64,000 bases of DNA from Leptospira haakeii (GCF_002812045.1 NZ_NPEG01000010.1:62001-126000); one strand, 5' to 3'. Counted from the first letter of the stretch, positions 16,604 through 25,990 are shown. Notes: a model not told the origin generated them from the sequence alone. Numbers and translations are program-made.

Positions 16604-17785
16604 ATGGTAGTTTTAGTAGACGGAGTAAGAACGCCTTTTGGAAAATTCGGCGGAGGATTAAAGGATTATAGCTCTTCAGATCTGGCAGTGATCACCGCAA
16701 AAGAAACGATCCGAAAGACCGAAATGGACCCTAAAGAAATTGAAGAATCTATTTATGGAAATGTAATACAAGACAATAAGGATTCTGCTTATTTAGCAAG
16801 GCATATAGGACTTAGATCCGGGCTTTCACAATCTTCCAGTGCGCTTACAGTAAATCGTCTTTGCGGCTCCGGACTAGAAAGTATCATAATAGGAGCTCGT
16901 AAGATCGCATCCCAAGAAAACAAACTGATTCTTGCTGGAGGAACCGAATCTATGAGTAATGCTCCCTTCGTTTTAAAAGGAGCGAGATGGGGAAATAAAT
17001 ACGGGGATACAATCGCAGAAGATAGACTCGCCCAAAGTTTAACAGATTGTTTTGTAGATTTGACCATGGGAATGACTGCCGAAAATATCTCTTCTCATTT
17101 CAAAATTTCCAGAGCAGACCAAGATGATTGGGCAGGGATTTCTCAAGTGAGAGCAGAAAAAGCAAGTTTAGAAGGAAAGTTTTCGGATGAGATGATCGGC
17201 GTCGAGACCGGAGGAAAAAAGTCAATTCTTCTAAACCGAGATGAGCAGATCCGGGGTGCTGAATGTGTGGACCAATTAAAAAAACTTCCTACAGCTTTTT
17301 TGAAAGATGGAACCGTAACTGCAGGAAATGCTTCCGGAATCAATGACGGAGCAGCTTCCGTCCTACTTTCTTCAGAAGAATATACAAAACAATTACGACT
17401 GAATCCTTTAGCAACCATATTAGGTTATGCGAATGTAGGCTGTGATCCTAAAATGATGGGGCTCGGGCCTGTGTTTGCAATTCCCAAAGCTCTCCAAAAT
17501 GCCGGATTAAAACTAGAAGATATAGATCTGTTCGAGATTAACGAAGCATATGCTTCTCAGACTTTGGCAGTGATCCGAGAACTCGGTTTGGACCCGGAAA
17601 AAACAAATGTAAACGGAGGAGCAATCGCGATCGGCCACCCTCTTGGCGCAAGTGGAACAAGGGTTACACTTACTTTAGCCTACGAATTAAAACGCAGGAA
17701 TCTAAGATACGGTGTAGCTTCTCTTTGCATAGGTGGCGGACAAGGGATAGCAATCGTATTAGAAAATTATAATTTTAAGAAATGA
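16604..17785 (+). CDS. Thiolase (acetyl-CoA C-acyltransferase family)
   Basis: A 393-aa thiolase of normal length with the complete active site: nucleophile Cys87 in NRLCGSG, FEINEAY near residue 310, His345 in GHPLGASG, and Cys375 in LCIGGGQG. It condenses two acetyl-CoA molecules or cleaves 3-oxoacyl-CoA in the cytoplasm. Sequence alone does not separate the biosynthetic and degradative forms. The start ATG follows AGGAGA at 16594-16599. The upstream MarR gene and the shared motif argue for MarR control. A hairpin follows the stop immediately. Confidence 0.93.
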   Translation: MVVLVDGVRTPFGKFGGGLKDYSSSDLAVITAKETIRKTEMDPKEIEESIYGNVIQDNKDSAYLARHIGLRSGLSQSSSALTVNRLCGSGLESIIIGARKIASQENKLILAGGTESMSNAPFVLKGARWGNKYGDTIAEDRLAQSLTDCFVDLTMGMTAENISSHFKISRADQDDWAGISQVRAEKASLEGKFSDEMIGVETGGKKSILLNRDEQIRGAECVDQLKKLPTAFLKDGTVTAGNASGINDGAASVLLSSEEYTKQLRLNPLATILGYANVGCDPKMMGLGPVFAIPKALQNAGLKLEDIDLFEINEAYASQTLAVIRELGLDPEKTNVNGGAIAIGHPLGASGTRVTLTLAYELKRRNLRYGVASLCIGGGQGIAIVLENYNFKK

Positions 17786-17802
17786 TCTCGCTTAAAACGA
17801 GA
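17786..17802. terminator. Small hairpin after thiolase
   Basis: TCTCG (17786-17790) pairs with CGAGA (17798-17802) directly after the thiolase stop codon. The stem is only five pairs and is followed by AAAAGG, not T residues, so it is a weak terminator candidate for the plus strand. Confidence 0.25.
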
Positions 17803-17849
17803 AAAGGATAGTAGCGGAAATACCGTAAAGTATCTTCGCCTCTAAAACT

Positions 17850-19073
17850 TTATGGAAAAAAGAGGACTCGCCTATTAAAAGAATCCGTTGCCCAAAGACC
17901 GCAAGGAGCGACCGCCACAGATACAAGGCTTCCAATATTTTCTGCAGTAGCTGCTCCGTTAAAACCCGAAGTAAAATCAGGTTTACCTAATACACTATCG
18001 GCTGCTTTTCCAACGGTAAAAGGAGGAGAAAAACGTACAGCTCTTCCGTTATTTGTATCCGCTACCCAAACCGCCCCATTGGACTGAATGTCGATTCCAT
18101 TCGGACCCATTAAGGCCGACTGGCTCGTTCCTCCCGTTGAGCTAGTAAAACTAGGTTGCCCGAGAACCATGCTTGCTGCCATTCCATTTGTAAAAGGAGG
18201 ACTAAATCGAAGGACCCGATTATTTCCAAAATCCGCAACCCAGAGATTTCCCGAGGGGTCTACTGCAAGACCCGTAGGAGTGGTGAATCTAGTATCTGAC
18301 GCAGCCCCGCCTCCGGCGGTGGTAAAATCGTTTGCACCAATTACTACATTTGCATCCATGCTTGACGTAAGCGGTGGAAAAAATCCTAGAACACGGTTAT
18401 TCCAATAATCCGCTACCCAGACTTTGCCATCTCCGCCAACCGTAACTCCATAAGGATTATTTAATGTGTTTATAGTTGTGCTAGACGCTCCGGTTCCAAG
18501 CATAATATCATACGTGCTTGAGGAATTCATTCCGGCTGCAAAATGTAGTACCTTGTTCCCAGTAGAAGTAGTTCCTGCAACCACCCAGATCCCGCCGGTT
18601 AAATCCATAGCCATGAGTCTGGCTTCCATCGGGTTCACAGTAAGTATAATGTCTGAGCTTGCATTCGTTTGTAAAGGTGGAGCGAAATGCATGATTCTAG
18701 AATCGGCAGGACCGCCATAAGTATCCGTTATCCAAAGCCCCCCTTGAACATCCATTGCGGCTCCACCAACACCTCGGAATTCGTTGGGGGCTGTTCCGAA
18801 AACAGTGTTGGTCGTAAAATCCGGTTGGCCTATAACCATGGTTGCGGCCTCTCCGTTTTTAAAAACATTGCAGGAATTTCCGACAACCTCAGCTCCGCAG
18901 GTGGAGCTTGTATCATTTAGAATGAATTTTAAAAGTTGGGTATTTAAGAACGTATCACTTGAGGGATCACAAGGGTTCTCGGTAGAAATAGCCCCACAAC
19001 TTATAAGCAGAGTCGCACAGAAGGTATATAATAAATTATTAATATTTCGATTCAAGGGAAGAAATCCGGACAT
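17850..19073 (-). CDS. NHL-repeat lipoprotein
   Basis: A 407-aa protein with a lipoprotein signal ending LLISC (Cys26). The mature part carries at least five NHL-type blades, recognised by repeated V/L-W-V-A-D-x-x-N-N-R-V-L-x-F motifs (VWVADYWNNRVLGF, LWVADFGNNRVLRF, VWVADTNNGRAVRF) and intervening VLGQPSFT/VIGQPDFT turns. NHL repeats form beta-propellers that bind protein or sugar partners. There is no catalytic motif. It is probably anchored to the outer membrane. Flanking genes are on both sides without an operon. Ligand unknown. Confidence 0.85.
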   Translation of the reverse strand: MSGFLPLNRNINNLLYTFCATLLISCGAISTENPCDPSSDTFLNTQLLKFILNDTSSTCGAEVVGNSCNVFKNGEAATMVIGQPDFTTNTVFGTAPNEFRGVGGAAMDVQGGLWITDTYGGPADSRIMHFAPPLQTNASSDIILTVNPMEARLMAMDLTGGIWVVAGTTSTGNKVLHFAAGMNSSSTYDIMLGTGASSTTINTLNNPYGVTVGGDGKVWVADYWNNRVLGFFPPLTSSMDANVVIGANDFTTAGGGAASDTRFTTPTGLAVDPSGNLWVADFGNNRVLRFSPPFTNGMAASMVLGQPSFTSSTGGTSQSALMGPNGIDIQSNGAVWVADTNNGRAVRFSPPFTVGKAADSVLGKPDFTSGFNGAATAENIGSLVSVAVAPCGLWATDSFNRRVLFFP

Positions 19074-19092
19074 TCGATAGTTAATTTAGACG

Positions 19093-19117
19093 AATTGCTT
19101 TCGGTTGCAAAGCAATT
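19093..19117. terminator. Nine-bp stem-loop between glpD and the NHL gene
   Basis: AATTGCTTT (19093-19101) and AAAGCAATT (19109-19117) form a perfect nine-pair stem with a seven-base loop. It lies after the glpD end on the minus strand and just upstream of the NHL lipoprotein. It may terminate the glpD transcript, but no T run follows on the minus strand, so an operator for the lipoprotein gene is an alternative. Confidence 0.4.
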
Positions 19118-19230
19118 TATTTACTAAACGAGTTAAACCCTGATCCCTCAAACGAGTAGCTTTGGATAGTTAGAGGGAATTTATTACAATTTAAAAGAGT
19201 CCGTTTTTGATTGGGAGAGATCTCAACAAA

Positions 19231-20853
19231 CTAGAAAGAAACTGGAAGTTTTAGTCTTCTTTTTAATATTTCGATCTCTTCCGATTTTTTTTCCGAGGAC
19301 CAGTTCCATTCTTTACCCACAATTTCAGCTACTTTAAATAACACATCGTCTGTAGGAAGTCCAACAGTCCCAAGACCGGTCCGTCTTAAGAAAATGTCCT
19401 GCAAATTCATGGCCATTTCGAAACGAATCGCGTATAGAACTTGAGCGGCCAGTTCACCGTCTTCATCCAATACTTCTGATAATTGTTGAGATGAATTTGC
19501 TAACTCTAGAATAGCTCCGTATTCAGTCCCGTAATGACGGACCAAATACTCTATCGTATTTTTGGAAATATTAGGGTAAGAACTTTTAGCATTTTCTAAA
19601 TAGGATTCTATGTTTTGGATCTCACATCCTTTTAAGAACTTCTTCTCAGAAATGTTTGGTCCTGTTTTTTTAGAAAATTTCTTTTGGATGAGTTTGAATA
19701 TTTTTTCTGCAAAGTGACGGCTAGTAGTATATTTTCCACCACCTGCGCTGATGAGACCTTCTATTCCTTCTTTTGAATGATCTAACAATTCCGATTTTCT
19801 AGAAGCTGAGTAAGTTTCCTTATCTTCTCCTCCGGTTTCTGCAAGAGGTCTAAGCCCACCATAAGCAAACTCTATATCTTTTAATTCTAATTTTTCGGAA
19901 AGTAAACCTGAAGAATTGATATATTCCAAAAATTCTAAAATACTTTCTTTAGAAAGTTTCCAATCTTCTACAGGGCCATAATATGCTTTTTCAGTAGGCC
20001 CGATCATATTCTTACCTCTCCAAGGAGCAAAACTGAAATGTCCCTTTTTGCCTACATGAAGCACCATGGTATCGAAATATTTTTTAGTGATCAGATAAAT
20101 CCCTTCAGATCTTGTTTTAGGAACTGGAACTTTGATTTTTTTAGTTCCATTAAGGAAGTCTTGGCTCCATGGCCCGGAAGCATTCACGACCACAGAAGCG
20201 TTTAATTTTACGTTTTTATTATGAATGATATCTTTAACAACAGCTCCAGTCACTCGATTCCCATCGAATAATAATCCTTCTGCTCTTGTATAATTGGAAA
20301 CGGATGCACCTTCTTGCACCGCCGATTTTAGAAATGCAAGAGTCAATCTTTCGGGACTAGGCATGATACAATCATAAAAATAGATCGCAGAATCCATAAC
20401 CAAGCCACGGCTTTGGATCTCTTTTTTAGAAAGGTTTTTATGTGCAGGGATCCTTTTAGATTTGTCCCAAGTTCGATTTCTATCAAAAGAAAGTAGATCG
20501 TATACCAATAGACCGATCTTTTCCAAAAGCCCGGGATTCGGAAGTATCATTGGATAAGGATATACTAAGTTCGGAGCTATATTGGATAAAATCCTTCTTT
20601 CCTTCAATGCCTCTCTGACTAAAGAAAGATCAAAACGTTTTAAGTATCTAAGTCCACCATGGATCAATTTTCCTGTGGCGGATGATGTTGCTCCGCCGAA
20701 ATCCTCTTTTTCGACCAAAACAACAGAAAGTCCTCTACTCGCTACCTCATATGCTAAGGCAGAACCCGTGATCCCACCCCCTATGATCAGTACATCGAAG
20801 TAGGTCTCGTCTTTTACCCTTTCGATAAATCGATCCAATTTTTGAGGATTCAT
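19231..20853 (-). CDS. glpD: FAD-dependent glycerol-3-phosphate dehydrogenase
   Basis: A 540-aa flavoprotein of the GlpD/GlpA family. The FAD Rossmann motif DVLIIGGGITGSALA lies at about residues 20-34, followed by the family segment GATSSATGKLIHGGLRYL. The C-terminal DAO_C helical domain is present. It oxidises sn-glycerol-3-phosphate to dihydroxyacetone phosphate and feeds electrons to membrane quinone. This links glycerol and phospholipid breakdown to respiration, relevant to leptospires, which live on fatty acids and glycerol. Its start overlaps the phosphotransferase stop by four bases (ATGA), so the two are translationally coupled. Confidence 0.93.
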   Translation of the reverse strand: MNPQKLDRFIERVKDETYFDVLIIGGGITGSALAYEVASRGLSVVLVEKEDFGGATSSATGKLIHGGLRYLKRFDLSLVREALKERRILSNIAPNLVYPYPMILPNPGLLEKIGLLVYDLLSFDRNRTWDKSKRIPAHKNLSKKEIQSRGLVMDSAIYFYDCIMPSPERLTLAFLKSAVQEGASVSNYTRAEGLLFDGNRVTGAVVKDIIHNKNVKLNASVVVNASGPWSQDFLNGTKKIKVPVPKTRSEGIYLITKKYFDTMVLHVGKKGHFSFAPWRGKNMIGPTEKAYYGPVEDWKLSKESILEFLEYINSSGLLSEKLELKDIEFAYGGLRPLAETGGEDKETYSASRKSELLDHSKEGIEGLISAGGGKYTTSRHFAEKIFKLIQKKFSKKTGPNISEKKFLKGCEIQNIESYLENAKSSYPNISKNTIEYLVRHYGTEYGAILELANSSQQLSEVLDEDGELAAQVLYAIRFEMAMNLQDIFLRRTGLGTVGLPTDDVLFKVAEIVGKEWNWSSEKKSEEIEILKRRLKLPVSF

Positions 20854-21698
20854 TTACCTACCTTGGAGGAAGAAATGATCTCACTGATTTCTTTTTGTAG
20901 AGCTGCTCTTTCACTTTCTATATTCCAAAGCCCTAAACGAAAAATTAATATAGGGAGTCTCCATCTTTCTATTTTTTTCCAATCCATTCCGGAAACGGAA
21001 AGATATCTTTTTAAATAACCTTTTAAGATGAACTTTCGAACTACAGTATAGAATAAAACTTTTAAGAATGGGGTTCCTGGCCAAAGTTCCGCATCTTGGA
21101 ATAGAAAAACAGTGGAAGCGACATCCGCTGCCGGATCTCCTTTTAAAGCGGTCATCCAATCTATGATCACAAACGAATCCTTTGTAACGATCACATTTTC
21201 AGGATGAAAATCCAGATGTAAAACGGAAGAACCTTCGGGTAAATTTTCTATAAATTGTTTTGCGATCTTTTTTTCCTCTTTACTCAAGAAAGAAAGAGGC
21301 TCTTTAGAAAGGACCTTTACCGCTTCCGATCTGATATCCTTCATCTTTTTGGCTTGTTTATTATGTAAGCCCAGATGAAGGTCCGCGAGTATTTTAGAAA
21401 GACTGAAAAAGGTCAGAGGTTTTTTATCAGGGAGTTTGGTGAGAGAAATCCCATCCAATCTATCAAAGATCAATCCGTGTCTATCTCCGATCTTGACCTT
21501 TTCATAACATTTCATGGAAGTTGCTTCTACTGAATAGGCAATTACGGAATTAGAATATTCGGTATCCACCTCGGAGGCAGGGAATTCTTTAAAAAATAAT
21601 TTTAAGATCTTATTTGGTCCATATTCCGAAATTTCGGCGGACCTACCTATTGCGATTGATTTTCCAGGACTTGGTCGGTTTGATTTTTTGGGAGGCAT
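20850..21698 (-). CDS. Phosphotransferase of the aminoglycoside/choline kinase fold
   Basis: A 282-aa protein with the protein-kinase-like APH catalytic loop HLDFHPEN (His161, Asp163, Asn168) and the magnesium-binding Asp180 in VIIDWMTA. A glycine-rich nucleotide loop is weak. Families with this fold phosphorylate small alcohols (choline, ethanolamine, sugars, antibiotics). Coupling by a four-base overlap to glpD suggests a substrate in glycerol, glycerophosphodiester or headgroup metabolism, but this is inference. Antibiotic resistance is not implied. No signal peptide is present, so the enzyme is cytoplasmic. Confidence 0.8.
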   Translation of the reverse strand: MPPKKSNRPSPGKSIAIGRSAEISEYGPNKILKLFFKEFPASEVDTEYSNSVIAYSVEATSMKCYEKVKIGDRHGLIFDRLDGISLTKLPDKKPLTFFSLSKILADLHLGLHNKQAKKMKDIRSEAVKVLSKEPLSFLSKEEKKIAKQFIENLPEGSSVLHLDFHPENVIVTKDSFVIIDWMTALKGDPAADVASTVFLFQDAELWPGTPFLKVLFYTVVRKFILKGYLKRYLSVSGMDWKKIERWRLPILIFRLGLWNIESERAALQKEISEIISSSKVGK

Positions 21699-21805
21699 GA
21701 TTCTCTTCTTTATATATTAAGCAAAACTGATTCTATACTTATACATGCGCTAGCAAGAAGTAATTTCAGTAATTTTAAATAAGTTTGATGCCGAAATATA
21801 AATTT

Positions 21806-23941
21806 CTATTTTTTAGTTTTTCTGCTAATACCTAAAACTGAAATATCATCCTGTTTCGGTGATCCGCTCAAAAATTCATCTAATTTATTCAATATTTGAT
21901 CGATCCCTTCTCCTATAGGAATTCCTTTTAGATTTCCTACGATCGCCTCTACCCTTTTTTCTCCGAATTCTTCTTTATTAGAATTCCATTGTTCAAAAAG
22001 GCCGTCCGTAAAAAGTATCAGCTTGGAATCTTGGGTGAATTCCATCTCATTAGAAGTGTATTTTGTATTCGGGATTACGCCCATGATCCTTCCGGTTTTT
22101 TCTAAAGAGTGAACCTCTCTGTCTTGGATCAAATATTGAGGCACATGTCCAGCAGAGGAATACCGGATTAAATTCAAATTTGTGTCTATATCGACTACTA
22201 TGCAGGTAAAAAATTGATTCAAATTTTTGAATGTATGTAAGAACTCGTTGTTCAAATGGTATAGAATTTCAGTAACGCTATAAATCCCACGCTTTAGAGA
22301 TTCATAAATTGCTTTGATCGCCATGGTCAAAAGAGCAGCCTGCACTCCATGCCCAGTTGCATCTGCAAGAAACACCCTGGTCAACCCCGGGCGAAGTTCC
22401 ATAATATCAAAAAAATCCCCTCCTACTTCCGTAAGTGGTAGATATCTTACCGTAATTTCCAAATCTCCTGTAAGCTTATCTTGCTGAGATATGATCCCTG
22501 ATTGGATCTTTCTAGCGGTGGATAGATCGCTTTGGAGTAAACTTAAGTTATGCTCTAACTCCACAGCCAATGTTTCTTTTTCTTTAATATTGGTTCTAAT
22601 TTTATCCAATACTAAATTATATCTTTCTGCGATCTGCCCTACTTCCGTAAACGGTTCTATCGAAAGATCCTGGCTCAGATCCCCTGTCTGTTTCTGGTAT
22701 TCCATTTCCAAAAACAAATCAATCAACTCAGTGGTAGCTCTATGTTCCGTATAATTGAGTCCCTGGTATTCATTTTGAGGAGAAACTCTCAGACTATAAA
22801 AACGATGTATAATAAAAAGAAGAGGATAACTCACACCGAAAGAAAGAATCGCACAGGAAATAACACCGAGCAACTGCACGAGGATCTGGGTGTTTCTATC
22901 CAATCCAGTACCTAAAATAGAAAGATCCCCAAAAAAACCTACAGCTAAGGTACCCCAGATACCGGAAATAAGATGAACAGGAATAGCACCAACCGCGTCG
23001 TCTAGTTTAAGTTTATCTAAAATAACTCCCGCTTCGAACATTAGAATTCCTGCAACTAATCCGATCAAAATTGATTCCAAAGAATTAACCGCATTACAAG
23101 GAGCAGTGATCGCAACAAGTCCGGCCAAGGTACCGTTTAAAGGAAGAGTGGCTTCTGCATATTTCAAGCGAATCCAACCGTAGATCAAACTGGAAGCCAT
23201 TCCGCCGGAAGCTGCAAACATAGTATTTGCAATGATCTTTGGAACTTCGGACGTGAATGCAAGAGTACTTCCCCCATTAAATCCTATCCAACCAAACCAG
23301 AGGATTAATGTTCCAAGCATAGCAAGTGGAAGATTATGCCCTGTGATCTTTCTGACTGATCCATCTTTACCATATTTTCCGGTTCTGTTTCCGATGAGTA
23401 TCATCGCAGAAAGCCCGACCCATCCACCTACACTATGAACTGCAGTGGAGCCTGCAAAATCCATAAAGCCAAGATGAGCGAGCCAACCAGTAAATTGATC
23501 CCAATTTTCTAGACTTCTTCCCCAAACCCAATGACCAAAAATCGGATAGATCAAAGAAGAAATGATTGTCGTGACTATGATATAGGCTCCGAATTTCATT
23601 CTTTCTGCAACTGCACCGGAAACTATAGTGGCAGCGGTCCCACAAAACATAAGTTGAAATAAGAAGAAAACGGAAGTTTCAGGACTTGTTTTTGAAAAAT
23701 CAGGAAAGAACATATCCTTTCCGATCCAACCATTATAGGTTGAACCAAACATAAGTCCGAATCCTATTGAATAAAAAACAAGGGTCGCAATCCCGAAGTC
23801 TGTAATATTTTTAATCGCTACGTTAATCGAATTCTTGGTTCGAGTAAGGCCGGATTCCAGGCATAGAAATCCGGCCTGCATGAAGAAGACCAACCCGGAA
23901 GAAAGAATGATCCAAAGAATATCGAAACTCGTTTTAGGCAT
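21806..23941 (-). CDS. Ammonium transporter fused to a SpoIIE/RsbU-type phosphatase
   Basis: A 711-aa fusion. Residues 1 to about 400 form an eleven-helix Amt domain with the conserved twin histidines (His169 in STAVHSVGG and His323 in IPVHLISG) and the Asp of DFAGST, so the pore looks competent. A linker and coiled coil with DLSTARKIQSGI lead to a PP2C-like SpoIIE phosphatase domain with VGGDFFD and LADATGHGV metal-binding motifs, and later FTDGLFEQ. The frame is open to a TTG at 23980, but the ATG at 23941 gives the usual Amt N-terminus. It probably works as an ammonium sensor that dephosphorylates an anti-sigma-antagonist-type partner. No GlnK gene is adjacent. Confidence 0.9.
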   Translation of the reverse strand: MPKTSFDILWIILSSGLVFFMQAGFLCLESGLTRTKNSINVAIKNITDFGIATLVFYSIGFGLMFGSTYNGWIGKDMFFPDFSKTSPETSVFFLFQLMFCGTAATIVSGAVAERMKFGAYIIVTTIISSLIYPIFGHWVWGRSLENWDQFTGWLAHLGFMDFAGSTAVHSVGGWVGLSAMILIGNRTGKYGKDGSVRKITGHNLPLAMLGTLILWFGWIGFNGGSTLAFTSEVPKIIANTMFAASGGMASSLIYGWIRLKYAEATLPLNGTLAGLVAITAPCNAVNSLESILIGLVAGILMFEAGVILDKLKLDDAVGAIPVHLISGIWGTLAVGFFGDLSILGTGLDRNTQILVQLLGVISCAILSFGVSYPLLFIIHRFYSLRVSPQNEYQGLNYTEHRATTELIDLFLEMEYQKQTGDLSQDLSIEPFTEVGQIAERYNLVLDKIRTNIKEKETLAVELEHNLSLLQSDLSTARKIQSGIISQQDKLTGDLEITVRYLPLTEVGGDFFDIMELRPGLTRVFLADATGHGVQAALLTMAIKAIYESLKRGIYSVTEILYHLNNEFLHTFKNLNQFFTCIVVDIDTNLNLIRYSSAGHVPQYLIQDREVHSLEKTGRIMGVIPNTKYTSNEMEFTQDSKLILFTDGLFEQWNSNKEEFGEKRVEAIVGNLKGIPIGEGIDQILNKLDEFLSGSPKQDDISVLGISRKTKK

Positions 23942-24015
23942 CGAATTTCTTATTCCAGGAAATGATAAACGAATTGGCAAGAAGCATTTCTGCTAACTCT
24001 TTAATATACTAGTTT

Positions 24016-24414
24016 TTAAAGATGTAAGATATATTCGGGCTCCCGATCCCAACGATCATGTAACCCATCTAGGTAGTGTACCGGTGCTTCAGCCCATTCC
24101 TTAGGGTCTAAATTATCCAAAGAACCTAGATTGATCGCGATAAATTCACCTCCCGCATCTGGAAAATCGCCCGCACCACCAATACGCACACCGCAATGTT
24201 TACAGAACATTACATCGATCCGAGTGGAATATATGTTTAGCTCCGTCTCTCCTTCCAAATAACGAAAGTTTTTCGGGGATACGGAAGCTCCCCAAAATCT
24301 TACTTTAACGCAGCTAGTGCAATTACATTTAAAAGTCCCCTGAGATAGATCAATCCATGCCTCAAAACGGACTTTTTTGCATTTGCAACTTCCTAAATAT
24401 TTTTTCAAAGCCAT
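24016..24414 (-). CDS. GFA/CENP-V-type zinc protein
   Basis: A 132-aa member of the GFA family (named after glutathione-dependent formaldehyde-activating enzyme). The zinc-binding cysteines are visible as GSCKCKK at the start, KCNCTSC in the middle and FCKHCG later. Few members have a proven activity, and the formaldehyde role is disputed, so only the fold is claimed. It lies nine bases after the SRPBCC gene in an ArsR-SRPBCC-GFA operon on the minus strand. Confidence 0.85.
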   Translation of the reverse strand: MALKKYLGSCKCKKVRFEAWIDLSQGTFKCNCTSCVKVRFWGASVSPKNFRYLEGETELNIYSTRIDVMFCKHCGVRIGGAGDFPDAGGEFIAINLGSLDNLDPKEWAEAPVHYLDGLHDRWDREPEYILHL

Positions 24415-24423
24415 TTGGAAAAT

Positions 24424-24852
24424 CTAAGAAAATTGGAGCTCTAAATTCTCCAGTGTACTGACCCAACCCTCTTTATGACCTTCCATAGAACTTTCGGATG
24501 AAAGTTTTTCATGAGTCAGTAACACTTCTGTTCCTTCCCCCTTGTCCTTAAATACCACTGTAACGAGAGTGTTACCTTGGTCCGGACCTTCCCAACCATG
24601 AGTAAAAACGAGCTTTTCGTTCATAATAATTTCCTGATATGTCCCGGTAGCGATATAAACCTCGCCGTTCCCTAACATTGAGGTCCTAAATTTGCCACCT
24701 ACTTTGAAATCCATTTGGATCTCTCCGATTTTCAATTCCTTAGGACAGCCCCATTTTTTCATAATTTCAGGTTTAATCCAGGCTTCGAAGACTTTCGATC
24801 GACTCGCTTTTATAAACTTAGATATTTGCAGTTTGTATTCTGCCATTTTCAT
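24424..24852 (-). CDS. SRPBCC/AHSA1-like protein
   Basis: A 142-aa START-fold protein related to the one at 9373-9861. Family features are the opening strand with KASRSKVFEAWIKPEIMKKW, the segment MDFKVGGKFRTSM and the C-terminal helix EGWVSTLENLELQF. It probably binds a small hydrophobic ligand, and no catalytic residue is known for the group. The start overlaps the ArsR stop by four bases, so the two are translated together. This is the second ArsR-SRPBCC module in the window, which makes paralogous duplication or repeated acquisition likely. Confidence 0.87.
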   Translation of the reverse strand: MKMAEYKLQISKFIKASRSKVFEAWIKPEIMKKWGCPKELKIGEIQMDFKVGGKFRTSMLGNGEVYIATGTYQEIIMNEKLVFTHGWEGPDQGNTLVTVVFKDKGEGTEVLLTHEKLSSESSMEGHKEGWVSTLENLELQFS

Positions 24853-25178
24853 TCTATTTCCTCCAACAATTCCTTGAGAGAATCCAACTGTTCTTCCCAG
24901 AATTTCTTATAATGTTGTATCCACCTGTCCGCACTCATCATTGCTTTTCCATTAAGGCTTAAATAGGAGAAGGAGCCCTCCTTTCTCCTATTCACTAACT
25001 TTGCTTTTTCCAAAACCTTAATATGTTTGGAAGCAGCAGCTAGCGACATTTCGAAAGGTTTTGCGATCTCCGTGATCACCCTCTCCTTTTTAGAAAGACT
25101 TCTGAGCATAGCCCTTCTCGTCGGGTCAGACAATGCCTGAAAGATCAGATTGAGGTCGTATTTTCTAGATTCAACCAT
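24849..25178 (-). CDS. ArsR-family transcriptional regulator
   Basis: A 109-aa winged-helix repressor with the family start LIFQALSDPTRRAMLRSL, recognition helix MSLAAASKHIKVLEKAKLV and wing RRKEGSFSYLSL, then a C-terminal WIQHYKKFWEEQLDSL dimer helix. No metal-site cysteines. It heads a minus-strand operon with SRPBCC and GFA genes. Its ATG lies inside a palindrome (25173-25184), and a stronger one follows at 25213-25228, pointing to autorepression. The architecture mirrors the 9039 regulator, but the operator sequence differs, so the two should not cross-regulate. Confidence 0.9.
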   Translation of the reverse strand: MVESRKYDLNLIFQALSDPTRRAMLRSLSKKERVITEIAKPFEMSLAAASKHIKVLEKAKLVNRRKEGSFSYLSLNGKAMMSADRWIQHYKKFWEEQLDSLKELLEEIE

Positions 25179-25228
25179 ATGGTTAAATGTATATCAGAGA
25201 CTCCAACAAGAGTCAACCATTTGGTTGA
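25173..25228. promoter_or_regulatory. Paired palindromes, probable ArsR operators
   Basis: AACCATATGGTT (25173-25184) covers the ArsR start codon. The perfect TCAACCA-TT-TGGTTGA (25213-25228) lies upstream. They share the ACCAT/ATGGT core and their centres are 42 bp apart, about four DNA turns, so two dimers could bind the same face and contact each other. Confidence 0.68.
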
Positions 25229-25291
25229 ATGTTTTTCGATTTTTTATCTGAAAAATCATTGCCATAGACCATCGGCCAATAAAATTCTTTC

Positions 25292-25990
25292 ATGCGTTTC
25301 TCCCTCATCACTTCTCTTTTCTTACTTACATTTTCCATTTTTCCTAAAACTTCCGAACATGTTGATACATGCTCCAAATTCAAAAATATGAATGATCGGA
25401 AAAGATGTTATTCTAAGGAATACCAAGCTGCGGACAAAGAACTGAACGTGACTTATAAAAAGATAAGAGAAGGTTTATCTGATTCCCAAAAGGAAGATTT
25501 AAAAAAATTGCAAGTTCTTTGGATTGGATATAGGGACGGTGTTTGTGAAGGACCCATGTATGCTTCGGATGAATCCGGTATAGAAACGGTCATCTGTAAA
25601 ACCGGAACCACAGCCGAAAGAACTAATTATCTAAATCATGTTTGGAAATTTGGCACGGTATCTAAGGAAGGATTGGGTTCTTATACGGATGGTTTCGGAG
25701 GAAATTTAAAACTTTTTAGAGATAAATCGAATAAGAATGTCCAATTTTCTTTCGAGGTTGTTAGAGGTCCTACGGCTCATCTGGGAGAAGTAAACGGAAA
25801 TTGGACTCCAAGTAAAGAAGGCAAATGGACCTGGGCTTCTACTGATGGTTGTAAGTCGGAAGATCCTGATTGTTGTTTATTGGAGTTTGAATATTTTCAA
25901 AACAGGATAGAAGTAGAGGAAGTTTCTTGTTCTGCATATCATGGAGCAAGAGCTTATTTTGGCGGAAGTTATAGATACGAATTCAAGTAA
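25292..25990 (+). CDS. Secreted LprI/DUF1311-domain protein
   Basis: A 232-aa protein with a signal peptide (MRFSLITSLFLLTFSIF). Residues about 28-110 match the lysozyme-inhibitor LprI (DUF1311) domain, with cysteines in CSKFKNMNDRKRCY, DGVCEGP and TVICKTG, a YQAADKELNVTYKKI helix and LKKLQVLWIGYRD. The C-terminal 120 residues (GNWTPSKEGKWTWASTDGCKSEDPDCC) form an extra cysteine-containing domain that I do not recognise. LprI domains inhibit host or competitor lysozyme in some bacteria, and the function here is unproven. It is divergent from the ArsR operon and has its own promoter region. Confidence 0.8.
   Translation: MRFSLITSLFLLTFSIFPKTSEHVDTCSKFKNMNDRKRCYSKEYQAADKELNVTYKKIREGLSDSQKEDLKKLQVLWIGYRDGVCEGPMYASDESGIETVICKTGTTAERTNYLNHVWKFGTVSKEGLGSYTDGFGGNLKLFRDKSNKNVQFSFEVVRGPTAHLGEVNGNWTPSKEGKWTWASTDGCKSEDPDCCLLEFEYFQNRIEVEEVSCSAYHGARAYFGGSYRYEFK

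Noticed and set aside
20850..21698. Antibiotic resistance by aminoglycoside phosphorylation
   Set aside because: Only the shared kinase fold is visible; coupling to glpD favours metabolism, and nothing specific to resistance enzymes was seen.
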